Below are positions 41,679-49,892 of a stretch of 64,000 nucleotides of DNA, in pieces. The stretch comes from MADRE3 sp963718195 (GTDB lineage: Bacteria > Desulfobacterota > Desulfobulbia > Desulfobulbales > Desulfocapsaceae). Both the position numbers and the translations under genes were made by a program. Positions within the stretch are counted from its first letter, which is position 1; every line of letters starts with the position of its first letter. The notes beneath the pieces were generated by a model. That model made no database searches. It was not told the DNA's origin and saw nothing but the letters and a program-made list of their open reading frames with translations. The stretch lies in the NCBI GenBank assembly GCA_963718195.1, contig CAVQYQ010000005.1, forward strand, positions 372,001-436,000, in the 5' to 3' direction.

Positions 41679-42893
41679 ATGGTTGAAGGATTACAGGGTA
41701 TCAGGGTGATTGAAGTGGGAGGAGCATTTGCAATGCCGCTAGCCGGTATGCTTATGGGCAGCTGGGGAGCTGAGGTGATTCACGTTGAACCGCCTGGCCG
41801 TGGTGATCTGCAGCGACACTTGCTCGCAGCTGGTATGGCCGGCTGGGCCCGGCCACATGAGGTGAATTATATCTGGGAGCATGTTGACAGAAACAAGAAA
41901 AGCCTGACAATCAATCTGAAATCGGATAGAGGTCAGGAAATTATTCATAAACTGGTTAAAGAGTCTGACGTATTCCTGAACAATCTCAGGCCTTATGAAA
42001 TGGAAAAATTTAACCTTGAGTACAAGACACTTGCGCAGCATAACCCAAAGATTATATATGCCAATCTGACCGGCTATGGTCAAAAAGGACCAGAGAGAAA
42101 TACGGGTGGCTATGACTCTGTTGCCTTCTGGGCCCGGAGTGGGGTTATGGATTTAATGCATGAACCTGGTAATCCACCAAATATCTCACGTCCTGCCTAT
42201 GGTGACAGCATCACTTCTCAAAGTCTTCTGGCAGGGGTTATGGCTGCTCTTTTTGTACGGGAGCGATCTGGCGTTGGCCAGGAAGTGGAAGTATCGCTCT
42301 TTAATACCGCTGCCTTCGCCCTGGGAACTGACATAACCGGATGCCTGATCAGCGGTGAAGATTCTGTCAGACCATCTCAGAAGACCATGGGGAATCCGAT
42401 ACGAAATATTTATCCCACCAGCGATAATCGCTGGATCATGCTGGGGATGACCACTTCTCAGCCATATTGGCCGTCATTTTGTCAGGCACTTGGGTTGCAA
42501 AAACTGGAAAATGATCCACTCTATGCGACCCCGGATGCACGCGCTGAAAACGCGGCTGAACTGATAAAAATAATCCAGAATGAATTTGTTTCCCGCTCCT
42601 ATGACTACTGGGTTGATGTTTTAAGTAAGAACAAGCTAATCTGGGCCCCTGTAAAGACACCACTTGAAGTTACCCAGGACGAACAGGCTGTCGCCAATGA
42701 CTTTTTTGGCGATTGGGATCATCCAACCTATGGTAAGGTGAGGATGCTGAATAACCCGATCAAACTCTCCAAGACAGAAGCAAGAAACAGGTCTAAGGCG
42801 CCCGACCTCGGTGAACATACCTTAGAAATCCTCAAAGAGCTCGGTTACAGTCAAGAAATGATCGACAAAATGAAATCAGATGGAGACATATAG
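41679..42893 (+). CDS. Class III CoA-transferase, CaiB/BaiF family
   Basis: Family III CoA-transferases move CoA between carboxylic acids through an aspartyl-CoA intermediate. The 404-residue protein has GLQGIRVIEVGGAFAMPLAGMLMGSWGAEVIHVEPP at the N-terminus, NKKSLTINLKSDRGQEI, and the probable active-site aspartate in NTGGYDSVAFWARSGVM. The middle has SLLAGVMAALFVRERSGVGQEVEVSLF. It starts the catabolic-looking cluster and is followed by a DapA-family gene after 28 nt. The acid it activates is unknown; succinyl-CoA dependent activation of a dicarboxylate is plausible. Confidence 0.9.
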   Translation: MVEGLQGIRVIEVGGAFAMPLAGMLMGSWGAEVIHVEPPGRGDLQRHLLAAGMAGWARPHEVNYIWEHVDRNKKSLTINLKSDRGQEIIHKLVKESDVFLNNLRPYEMEKFNLEYKTLAQHNPKIIYANLTGYGQKGPERNTGGYDSVAFWARSGVMDLMHEPGNPPNISRPAYGDSITSQSLLAGVMAALFVRERSGVGQEVEVSLFNTAAFALGTDITGCLISGEDSVRPSQKTMGNPIRNIYPTSDNRWIMLGMTTSQPYWPSFCQALGLQKLENDPLYATPDARAENAAELIKIIQNEFVSRSYDYWVDVLSKNKLIWAPVKTPLEVTQDEQAVANDFFGDWDHPTYGKVRMLNNPIKLSKTEARNRSKAPDLGEHTLEILKELGYSQEMIDKMKSDGDI

Positions 42894-42921
42894 GTCCCCC
42901 TAGCACTTCAAGAGCTCAATT

Positions 42922-43839
42922 ATGATAGAATATCCACTATTTCACGGTGTTTTCCCGTACCTTGTTTCACCAATTGATGAGTCCGGCAAGGTTAAGAAAA
43001 AGGTTCTGAAAAGACTGTGCGATGATTTGATTAGAAGTGGTGTGCATGGTTTGACACCGCTTGGCTCAACCGGCGAATTTGCCTATCTTTCATGGGCGCA
43101 GCGTCGTTTGATTGTTGAGATCGTTGTCGACGCAGCCGCTGGGCGTGTGCCTGTCGTTGCTGGGGTCGGTTGCACGACCACTGCTGAGGCGATCATGCAG
43201 GCGAAAACATTTGAGGAGATGGGGGTTGACGGAATCCTTGCTATCCTTGAATCTTACTTTCCCGTCGACGATGAAAATATTTTTCACTATTTCAGGTCAA
43301 TTGCGGAAACAGTATCGGTTCCTGTCGTTCTCTACACGAATCCTAATTTTCAGAGATCCGACCTTTCAATCGGCCTCATTGATCGATTAAGCTACATAGA
43401 TAATATTGCCTATTTAAAGGACGCTTCGGCTAATACCGGACGTCTTTTGTCTATAATAAAAAGGGTAGGGGATCGACTTCATGTGTTCTCCGCATCTGCA
43501 CATATTCCTGCATGCGTCATGCTTATAGGAGGTGTTGGCTGGATGGCAGGTCCTGCCTGTGTTGCTCCGGTTCGGAGTGTGGAACTTTTTGAGCTCTGCC
43601 GCAAGGGGCTCTGGGAACAAGCAATGGGTTTACAGATGAAATTGTGGGGACTCAACCAAACATTTGCAAAGCATAATCTGGCAGCCTGTATTAAAGGAGG
43701 ACTTGAACTGCAGGGATATGATGTTGGTGTCCCGCTTCCTCCACAGACTCCATTGTCTGACACAGGTTTCACAGAAATAAAAAAGGCCCTGGTTGACATT
43801 GATGCCTTAACAATTCAAAGTGATAGCCACAGACCATGA
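42922..43839 (+). CDS. Dihydrodipicolinate synthase/N-acetylneuraminate lyase family protein
   Basis: This 305-residue (beta/alpha)8 barrel belongs to the DapA/NanA superfamily of Schiff-base aldolases and lyases. GSTGEFAYLS holds the pyruvate-carboxylate binding motif (GTTGE in DapA). The tyrosine is in VVLYTNPNFQ and the Schiff-base lysine is in IAYLKDASANTGR. It is probably not the lysine-pathway DapA: it lies in a catabolic cluster, and the motif spacing and C-terminus differ. Likely reactions are aldol cleavage or decarboxylation of a 2-oxo acid. It overlaps the next gene by four bases. Confidence 0.87.
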   Translation: MIEYPLFHGVFPYLVSPIDESGKVKKKVLKRLCDDLIRSGVHGLTPLGSTGEFAYLSWAQRRLIVEIVVDAAAGRVPVVAGVGCTTTAEAIMQAKTFEEMGVDGILAILESYFPVDDENIFHYFRSIAETVSVPVVLYTNPNFQRSDLSIGLIDRLSYIDNIAYLKDASANTGRLLSIIKRVGDRLHVFSASAHIPACVMLIGGVGWMAGPACVAPVRSVELFELCRKGLWEQAMGLQMKLWGLNQTFAKHNLAACIKGGLELQGYDVGVPLPPQTPLSDTGFTEIKKALVDIDALTIQSDSHRP

Positions 43840-44822
43840 AAGGAATAACAGTACAATCTTTTGGGAGTCCCGACGTTCTGAACTATACAACGCTTCCCAA
43901 CCCTGTTGCTGGTGAAAACGAGATTCTCATTGAGGTACGGGGAGCCAGTATTAACAGTGCAGATATCCAGGCCCGATCAGGGAAATATCATCTTGGCAAA
44001 AACCTACCGTTTACTCCCGGAATAGACGTTGCCGGTGTGGCTGCAAGCGTCGGTCAAAAGGTTAAAACCATAAAAAAAGGCGATCATGTCATTGCCTTTC
44101 CATCGACCGGATCTTATGCTGAACAAGCTGTTGCTCAGGAACACCTCTGCTTTGTTCTTCCACCGGAGATCAACTTCAAGGCTGCAGCAGCCGTTCCCAT
44201 TGTTGCCGGGACGATCACCCATATATTGACCGAGATTGCCAGGATTGAACCCGGAGAATCCATTTTTATTCACGGTGCAAGTGGCGGTGTTGGAACAACA
44301 GCGATACAGGTTGCCAAGCAATGCAAGGCCGGCAAGATTTTCGGATCTGTTGGTAGTTTGAGAAAGGGTAAGTATGTCCTGGATCTTGGCGCAGAGGCCA
44401 CCGTCGATTATAAGAATCCGGATTACTCGACCCAAATTAACCAGTTGACCGGAGGAGCAGGCGCAGATGTCATATTAAACCCGATCGGGGGCGTCACGCT
44501 TGAACGGGATCTCCACTGTCTTGCTCCGTTTGGCCGACTGATTTCATTTGGCCGACTTGCCGATGTGCCCGGGTCGATTTCTCCTGAGACCCTCTATACG
44601 ACAAATCGTTCCGTTATTGGATTTAGTTTCGGGCATTTCAGGAAACTGAGGCCGGCAATGATAAGCAATACAATGGAACGTGTTATTGAAATGCTGAGAA
44701 GTGAGCAATTACAGATGGTCATTGATTCATGCTATCCACTCAAAGAAGCCGCCAGGGCGCATCAGCACCTTGAGAGCAGAGAGGCAATTGGCAAAGTGCT
44801 GCTCTATCCAATCACCAGGTAA
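43836..44822 (+). CDS. Zinc-free MDR-family NAD(P)-dependent oxidoreductase (quinone oxidoreductase-like)
   Basis: The 328-residue protein is a medium-chain dehydrogenase/reductase. MKGITVQSFGSPDVLNYTTLPNP at the N-terminus and FTPGIDVAGVAASVG belong to the catalytic domain, and FIHGASGGVGTTAIQVAK is the nucleotide-binding Rossmann motif. The usual catalytic-zinc cysteine and the structural zinc cysteines are absent, as in NADPH:quinone reductases and enoyl reductases. GADVILNPIGG follows. Its ATG overlaps the stop of the lyase gene. The substrate could be an enoyl or enone intermediate of the pathway. Confidence 0.88.
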   Translation: MKGITVQSFGSPDVLNYTTLPNPVAGENEILIEVRGASINSADIQARSGKYHLGKNLPFTPGIDVAGVAASVGQKVKTIKKGDHVIAFPSTGSYAEQAVAQEHLCFVLPPEINFKAAAAVPIVAGTITHILTEIARIEPGESIFIHGASGGVGTTAIQVAKQCKAGKIFGSVGSLRKGKYVLDLGAEATVDYKNPDYSTQINQLTGGAGADVILNPIGGVTLERDLHCLAPFGRLISFGRLADVPGSISPETLYTTNRSVIGFSFGHFRKLRPAMISNTMERVIEMLRSEQLQMVIDSCYPLKEAARAHQHLESREAIGKVLLYPITR

Positions 44823-44852
44823 ATTATAACTCCAGGAAACAGGTAAATAAAA

Positions 44853-45533
44853 ATGGAAGAAAATAATTCCCCACAATGCGCTCGATGCAATATTAAAATC
44901 TCCGAAAGAATATGCAGAACAGAAGGGGGTAAACACCCTGCAAATTGTCCGACCGTGCATCACCATGATTTCAACGAAGAAATACTGGAGAAATATCAGC
45001 AGGAAGGTTCCTTTGAGTTTGCCAGACAAGCAAGTCTTCAGGAAAAAGACGGGTATGCAAACCGTGAACGTGGTTATGCGCTTGTTCGACCTGCCAAACC
45101 GAGAATAGAAGAAATCAGTGATTTCATTTCGCGAATGAATTACCAGAATATTGGCCTGGCCTTCTGTATGGGGTTGCGGAAAGAAGCAGGAATCGTAGAG
45201 AAATATTTTGGTTCGAAAGGACTGAGCATGATTTCAGCCATATGCAAGGTTGGCGGAGTGGAAAAACAGTTTCTCGGCTTGCAGGATGATGAAAAGATTG
45301 CTGCTGGCAGCAAAGAATCGATGTGTAACCCGATCCTTCAGGCAGAACTGCTTAATCAACAGAAAACAGATTTTAATGTTCTGCTCGGTTTGTGTGTTGG
45401 CCACGATTCACTGTTTTTCAAACATTCGAAAGCACCCTGTACCGTCCTTGCAGTGAAAGACAGAGTCACCGGCCATAATCCACTCGCAGCTATATACACT
45501 CTTGATTCATATTACCGGGCACTGAACAGCTGA
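44853..45533 (+). CDS. DUF1847 cysteine-rich protein
   Basis: The 226-residue protein matches the DUF1847 family, putative metal-binding proteins of anaerobes. The N-terminus has CARCNIKISERIC and a CPTVHHHDF segment with clustered His and Cys. The core contains EEISDFISRMNYQNIGLAFCMGLRKEA, CKVGG, CNPILQAELLNQQKTDFNVLLGLCVGHDSLF and a final SKAPCTVLAVKDRVTGHNP. The family's biochemical role is unknown; the many cysteines suggest a metal cluster or disulfide chemistry. It lies 30 nt after the MDR gene and is convergent with the LUD gene. Confidence 0.85.
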   Translation: MEENNSPQCARCNIKISERICRTEGGKHPANCPTVHHHDFNEEILEKYQQEGSFEFARQASLQEKDGYANRERGYALVRPAKPRIEEISDFISRMNYQNIGLAFCMGLRKEAGIVEKYFGSKGLSMISAICKVGGVEKQFLGLQDDEKIAAGSKESMCNPILQAELLNQQKTDFNVLLGLCVGHDSLFFKHSKAPCTVLAVKDRVTGHNPLAAIYTLDSYYRALNS

Positions 45534-45578
45534 CAGCAAAAACCAAATCTGCAGTTGCTCTTTGCCACTGACCTTAAT

Positions 45579-46235
45579 TCACAGTCCTTCGTCCTTATTT
45601 ATCAAGACGATCTTCACTCGACCTTTAGGAAATGATTTTTCGGTAATAACCCAGGTATTACAGATTCGGTCAGGACTGCTGCAGTCAATGCAGTGAGCTG
45701 TTTTAATGCATGGGGTTTTGAAACCGGTATGCCGAATGGCATTTGCCGGAGCAGCAATCGATTTAATCCGTTCTCTTGCCTGATCAAGATCGGTTACGAT
45801 TTTATTTCTGCCAATAAACAGGACAACATGTTTTGGCCCGAAAGTAATGGCACCCACCCGGTTACCTACCATATCGAGATTTACAAGTTGGCCATTCTCG
45901 GTAACTGCATTTGAACCAGAAAAAAATAGATCAACAAGCAGTGCCTGTCTGCGTCGTTCTATTATTTCAGCTCGGCTGATATCTTTGGCGAATGTCTCTA
46001 TGACAGAGATCGAACTATTTTTCCTCAGTTCATCGAGAATGCCTGTTTGAATAAAGGAAAGAGAATCTCCCCATGAAACGGTTTTTACGTTGAGATCTGG
46101 AAAAATCTGAGCAAAAAAGATATTTCGAGCATCTTTTGCGTCCTCAGCAATAAAGAGATCAAAATTGTTATTAATCAGTGCTTTTCCGCATGTTTCGAGT
46201 CTTTTTTGCCAGAACAATTTCAGAAAATCGCTCAT
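45579..46235 (-). CDS. LUD-domain protein (LutC/YkgG-like)
   Basis: The 218-residue protein is an LUD-domain (DUF162) protein. Motifs are VSWGDSLSFIQTGILDEL, then AEIIERRRQALLVDLFFSGSNAVTENGQLVNLDMVGNRVGAITFGPKHVVLFIGRNKIV. A C-terminal cysteine group is in PCIKTAHCIDCSSPDRICNTWVITEK. LutC is part of an iron-sulfur lactate oxidase in some bacteria, but lutA and lutB are not here, so the role is open. The gene is transcribed divergently from the GntR gene, sharing a 263-bp spacer with palindromes. Confidence 0.87.
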   Translation of the reverse strand: MSDFLKLFWQKRLETCGKALINNNFDLFIAEDAKDARNIFFAQIFPDLNVKTVSWGDSLSFIQTGILDELRKNSSISVIETFAKDISRAEIIERRRQALLVDLFFSGSNAVTENGQLVNLDMVGNRVGAITFGPKHVVLFIGRNKIVTDLDQARERIKSIAAPANAIRHTGFKTPCIKTAHCIDCSSPDRICNTWVITEKSFPKGRVKIVLINKDEGL

Positions 46236-46331
46236 ATGCCCCCCTGAACAAGAAAATATTTACAACCAAACTGCACTTCTTTGAGCCACCGTACACGAGC
46301 AACACCACTATTTTTAATCTGTATATGAGAA

Positions 46332-46339
46332 TTGTACAA
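46332..46339. promoter_or_regulatory. Palindrome TTGTACAA, possible half of a GntR operator pair
   Basis: An 8-bp perfect palindrome lies 32 bp from the larger palindrome in the divergent spacer. Its outer bases TTGT and ACAA are shared with that site. It is short enough to be chance. Confidence 0.3.
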
Positions 46340-46370
46340 ATATAGATGACTTTCGGGGTGAAAATGTTAC

Positions 46371-46384
46371 TATTGTCGACAATA
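46371..46384. promoter_or_regulatory. 14-bp perfect palindrome, candidate operator of the GntR regulator
   Basis: TATTGTCGACAATA is a perfect palindrome in the spacer between the LUD gene (-) and the GntR gene (+). GntR/FCD regulators bind such short TTGT-N-ACAA-type palindromes, and autoregulation is common. The distance to the gntR start (115 bp) fits a promoter region. Confidence 0.5.
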
Positions 46385-46498
46385 TTAATGTATTGCTGTT
46401 TCAAATTAGTTATTTCGTTCCCGAAACATTGAAATCGTGGTAATCCGGAGTTGCATACCATCGTCTAATACTTCAGTCAACTCGCTCATGGGTCTCTG

Positions 46499-47182
46499 AT
46501 GCTGGATAAAAAGATACAAAAGGATTTGAATAAACCTGTCGGATTGGGAATGCAGGTTGCCGAAACCTTAACCCGGGCAATTCTCGAAGGCGATTTCAAG
46601 GGAGGAGAACAGCTGGTCGAACTGGATCTCCAAACGTATTTTGGTGTTAGTAGATCTCCATTACGGGAGGCTTTTCGAGAACTTGAGAAAAAGGGCCTTG
46701 TGGAAATCCTGCCAAGGAAGGGAACCTTCGTAAAACGTATAACGCGCAGGGATATTGAGGAAAATTTTCCGATCAGGGCAGCTCTGGAAGGGTTAGCTGC
46801 GCAACTGGCGATTGCCAACATGACCGAAGAATCGCTTGCCCAGATGGCAGAAATACTGCACAAGATGGAGGATGCTGCCAACAACTCTGACACTCAGGCA
46901 TATTATGTCCACCACCTGGCATTTCATGAACTCTTTATAAATTTGAGCAATAACAGCCTGCTGATAAACAGTCTTCGTACCCTGCGGATGCAGAACCTCT
47001 GGCATAGATTCTCTTATCAGTACTATCGTGAAGATCTGGAGAAATCTCTGGCCGTCCATCAAAGAATTTTCGAAGGATTCAAGACTCTCAGGAACCGACC
47101 TGAGCGATGCAGGCACATGGTAGAAGAACATATCAATATTGCTCTGGACAGGTTTTTAACCTACCTTCGATCATCAGACTAA
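46499..47182 (+). CDS. GntR-family transcriptional regulator, FadR/FCD subfamily
   Basis: The 227-residue regulator has a winged helix-turn-helix at residues about 10-75 (GDFKGGEQLVELDLQTYFGVSRSPLREAFRELEKKGLVEILPRKGTFV). A C-terminal FCD ligand-binding domain follows, with a D..FH..L-type metal-binding motif in HHLAFHELFINLSNN and a later HRRIFEGFK-like VHQRIFEGFK. FCD ligands are often organic acids. The sdh-like operon follows 40 nt downstream on the same strand, which makes it the likely target. It probably governs the surrounding catabolic genes. Confidence 0.92.
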   Translation: MLDKKIQKDLNKPVGLGMQVAETLTRAILEGDFKGGEQLVELDLQTYFGVSRSPLREAFRELEKKGLVEILPRKGTFVKRITRRDIEENFPIRAALEGLAAQLAIANMTEESLAQMAEILHKMEDAANNSDTQAYYVHHLAFHELFINLSNNSLLINSLRTLRMQNLWHRFSYQYYREDLEKSLAVHQRIFEGFKTLRNRPERCRHMVEEHINIALDRFLTYLRSSD

Positions 47183-47222
47183 TAGAGCTACGATAACCAG
47201 CTATTGGAAAGGGGAACTACTT

Positions 47223-48026
47223 ATGATTTCGAGTCAGTTACAATCGAAAATACCGGGATGGAAACAGGTGGTTGAGTTGAGGCATGCCAAAGGGTGGCCT
47301 TATATTGCCACCTGGGCACATCGAATAAGCGGTGTTTTTCTTGCTCTTTATCTTGTCTTTCATATCTTAACCCTGTCATCCCTCCATACTCCCGAGAAAT
47401 TTGTTGAGAAAATGGCCTTTTTTTCTCGGATATTTCCAGGCTTTCTTGAATGGTTTCTGGCATTCCCGGTTATTTACCATTCGCTTAACGGAGGACGACT
47501 GATCCTTTATGAGATCTATGGTCACCGTAATGACATAATTATCCTCAGGTATGTGGTTGGGCTGTCACTTGTCTACCTGTTTCTCCTCGCCGTATTCATG
47601 ATTAGTGGAGACCAGTCTGTCTCTGCTTTTTTCTTCTGGTCATATGTTGCGGTGGGTAGTTGCTGTCTTGCCTTCATCACTATCGTCAAACTAAAAAATA
47701 ACAGGGCCTCGATTTACTGGAAACTGCAACGAATTTCTGGGGCCTATCTGTTAATCATGATACCGGCGCATATGCTTTTCATGCATCTTGACCCGACAAT
47801 CGGACGAGACGTGGACATTATCACCCAACGGATGAACACGGTATTCATGAAGTTCATTGATACAGGGCTTCTCGTCAGTGCCTTGTATCATGGTGGCTAT
47901 GGTTTGACTACCATCTGTTCCGATTATATTTTCAATCATAAGACTCGATTCATCTTGTCGACCGCAGTCTTTTTAGGAACCGTTGTTCTGGCATTTATTG
48001 GGATCAATTTAACGTTTTCTATATAA
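47223..48026 (+). CDS. Fused SdhC-SdhD membrane anchor of a succinate-dehydrogenase-like complex
   Basis: The 267-residue protein has about six membrane helices and looks like SdhC joined to SdhD. The first half has SdhC features, WAHRISGVFLALYLVFH and the haem-ligand segment PVIYHSLNGGRLILYE. The second half has SdhD features, WKLQRISGAYLLIMIPAHM and SALYHGGYGLTTICSDY. Haem b and quinone binding in the membrane are therefore expected. The gene starts after GGAAAGGGG, 40 nt downstream of the GntR gene, and is followed by the flavoprotein and iron-sulfur genes in the order C/D-A-B. Confidence 0.88.
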   Translation: MISSQLQSKIPGWKQVVELRHAKGWPYIATWAHRISGVFLALYLVFHILTLSSLHTPEKFVEKMAFFSRIFPGFLEWFLAFPVIYHSLNGGRLILYEIYGHRNDIIILRYVVGLSLVYLFLLAVFMISGDQSVSAFFFWSYVAVGSCCLAFITIVKLKNNRASIYWKLQRISGAYLLIMIPAHMLFMHLDPTIGRDVDIITQRMNTVFMKFIDTGLLVSALYHGGYGLTTICSDYIFNHKTRFILSTAVFLGTVVLAFIGINLTFSI

Positions 48027-48039
48027 CAGGAAAAAGACC

Positions 48040-49839
48040 ATGACTGTAGCTGTTAAAACAAACGCAACTGTCGATTGTGACGTTCTCATTGTAGGCGCTG
48101 GAGGTGCGGGCCTTCGCTGTGCGGCCGAGATACTTGAAAATAAACCTGGTTCAAAGATCATTGCCCTGACAAAAGTTTCTCATCCCCAGAAATCACACAC
48201 TTCGACTGCCCAGGGTGGACTCGCCGCCGTTGACCCCAAGGATCCACTCGATTCTGTTTTATTTCATGCTTTTGATACCTGGAAAGGGTCCGACTGTACC
48301 GCCGATCAGAATGTCGTCCAGAAAGTCTGTGAATCTGCCTGGGAACAGATCCTCTGGCTGGAAAACAGAGGTATGCATTTTTCCCGTGAACGAGACGGTC
48401 GTCTGAGTAAAAGAACCTTTGGCGGTCATACCCGAAATTTCGGTGAATCCTCCGCCTATCGAGCAGTTTTTGAAGCTGATAGAACAGGCAAAGGCATCAT
48501 GGATACGAGCTGGGGGGAATCTCTTAAAAGAGGGATCACCTTCCTAAATCAAAGTATTGCGGTTGAACTGCTCATGGCGGATCAGCAATGCTTTGGATGT
48601 ATCGTGTTCAATATGAAAAGCGGACAATTTATTACCATCAATGCCGGGGCAACAATTATCGCCTCCGGCGGCAGCGGGCAGGTGTATCAAGTCACGACAA
48701 ACTGCCGTCAGAATACTGGTGACGGTCTGGCACTCGCCCTCGAGTCAGGTCTTCCGGTGATGGACCCCGAGGCCGTACAATTTCACCCGACAGGTATCGT
48801 CGGACCCGGTATTCTGGCAAGTGAAACCTTGCGCTCGGTTGGTGGTATCCTCAGGAATAATGGACTCGAACCCTTTATGAGCAATTATGCCCCGAAGATG
48901 AAGGAACTTGCACCAAGAGATCTCGTGGCGCGCGCAATTGAATCAGAAATTCGAGAAGGGCGCGGCATCTTGAATCCTGATCATAATATTCCCCATGTTT
49001 GGATTGATCTCAGGCATTTGCCTGATGAGGTTCACCAGAAACAGATTCCTGAAGTTTCAAGCTTTTTCAAGAGATATGTGAATCTTGACCCCCAGAAAGA
49101 ACTTTGCCCGGTCAGGCCCAGCAATCATTATCACATGGGCGGTATTCCCACCAATGAGTTCGGGGAGGTGGAGGACGGTGAACAAAACACCATTCACGGT
49201 CTATTCGCAGTTGGTGAATGCGCGGCTTCGAGCTTCCATGGCTTTAACCGGTTGGGAACAAATTCTATTCTTGAACTTATCACCATGGGAAAAATTGCGG
49301 CTGATCGAGTGGTGAACTGGTTAGACCAGAACAGAGGTGCAACACGAGCTCCAACCACTCCATGCCGGTTCGAATCAAAATTCAGCCGCTATTTTGAGTC
49401 AACCGGTAAAGATAATATTGGTCTGATAAGAAATGAACTCCGCCAAGTCATGACAAGCAATGTCAGTGTGTTCAGGACAGAAGAATCGATATCCGATGCG
49501 GTAGAGATTCTCAGAGAACTCAAAGTTCGTGCTGAAAACAGTGGTCTGGCTAACAATAGTCTCCGTTGTAATCAAGAACTGGTCCAGCGTTGGGAACTGG
49601 ACAACCTACTCTCGGTTGCCATGGTAATCTGCGTAGCGGCGCGTGCACGAAAGGAATCACGGGGAGCTCACTTCCGTGATGATTATCCAGAAAGAAAAGA
49701 TACCTATAACTATCACACCCTCGCTTCAATGACCCACTACGGCACCGTCGGATTGGCCAGGCGGGAAATTGACAGAAGTCTGTTTAACGAAGGTCAGGAG
49801 CATCATGAAAAGTTTGATTTTATAGAAAGAAAATATTGA
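48040..49839 (+). CDS. Divergent SdhA/FrdA-like flavoprotein subunit
   Basis: The 599-residue protein has the FAD-binding fold DVLIVGAGGAGLRCA and the histidyl-FAD motif KSHTSTAQGGLAAV (His53). QFHPTGIVGPGILASE, RD with Arg293 in LAPRDLVARA, HYHMGGIPTNEFGEVEDGE and HGFNRLGTNSILEL align with succinate dehydrogenases. The normally invariant RGEGG after the TE/SE glutamate (Glu262) is RSVGG (265-269), and the GERFM that follows is LEPFM. These changes lie next to the dicarboxylate site, so the substrate may differ from plain succinate. It follows the anchor gene by 13 nt. Confidence 0.9.
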   Translation: MTVAVKTNATVDCDVLIVGAGGAGLRCAAEILENKPGSKIIALTKVSHPQKSHTSTAQGGLAAVDPKDPLDSVLFHAFDTWKGSDCTADQNVVQKVCESAWEQILWLENRGMHFSRERDGRLSKRTFGGHTRNFGESSAYRAVFEADRTGKGIMDTSWGESLKRGITFLNQSIAVELLMADQQCFGCIVFNMKSGQFITINAGATIIASGGSGQVYQVTTNCRQNTGDGLALALESGLPVMDPEAVQFHPTGIVGPGILASETLRSVGGILRNNGLEPFMSNYAPKMKELAPRDLVARAIESEIREGRGILNPDHNIPHVWIDLRHLPDEVHQKQIPEVSSFFKRYVNLDPQKELCPVRPSNHYHMGGIPTNEFGEVEDGEQNTIHGLFAVGECAASSFHGFNRLGTNSILELITMGKIAADRVVNWLDQNRGATRAPTTPCRFESKFSRYFESTGKDNIGLIRNELRQVMTSNVSVFRTEESISDAVEILRELKVRAENSGLANNSLRCNQELVQRWELDNLLSVAMVICVAARARKESRGAHFRDDYPERKDTYNYHTLASMTHYGTVGLARREIDRSLFNEGQEHHEKFDFIERKY

Positions 49840-49892
49840 CATAAAAGATATTATAAAACGTTTATTTCATAAATCTCTGGAGTGAAACGACC

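Noticed and set aside
42922..43839. Lysine-pathway DapA, given that dapL is the previous gene
   Set aside because: The gene is in a cluster transcribed away from dapL with CoA-transferase and oxidoreductase genes, and its motifs (GSTGE, YTNPNF) fit the wider lyase family as well as DapA.
45579..46235. LutABC lactate oxidation operon
   Set aside because: Only a LutC-like LUD protein is present; there are no lutA or lutB genes beside it.
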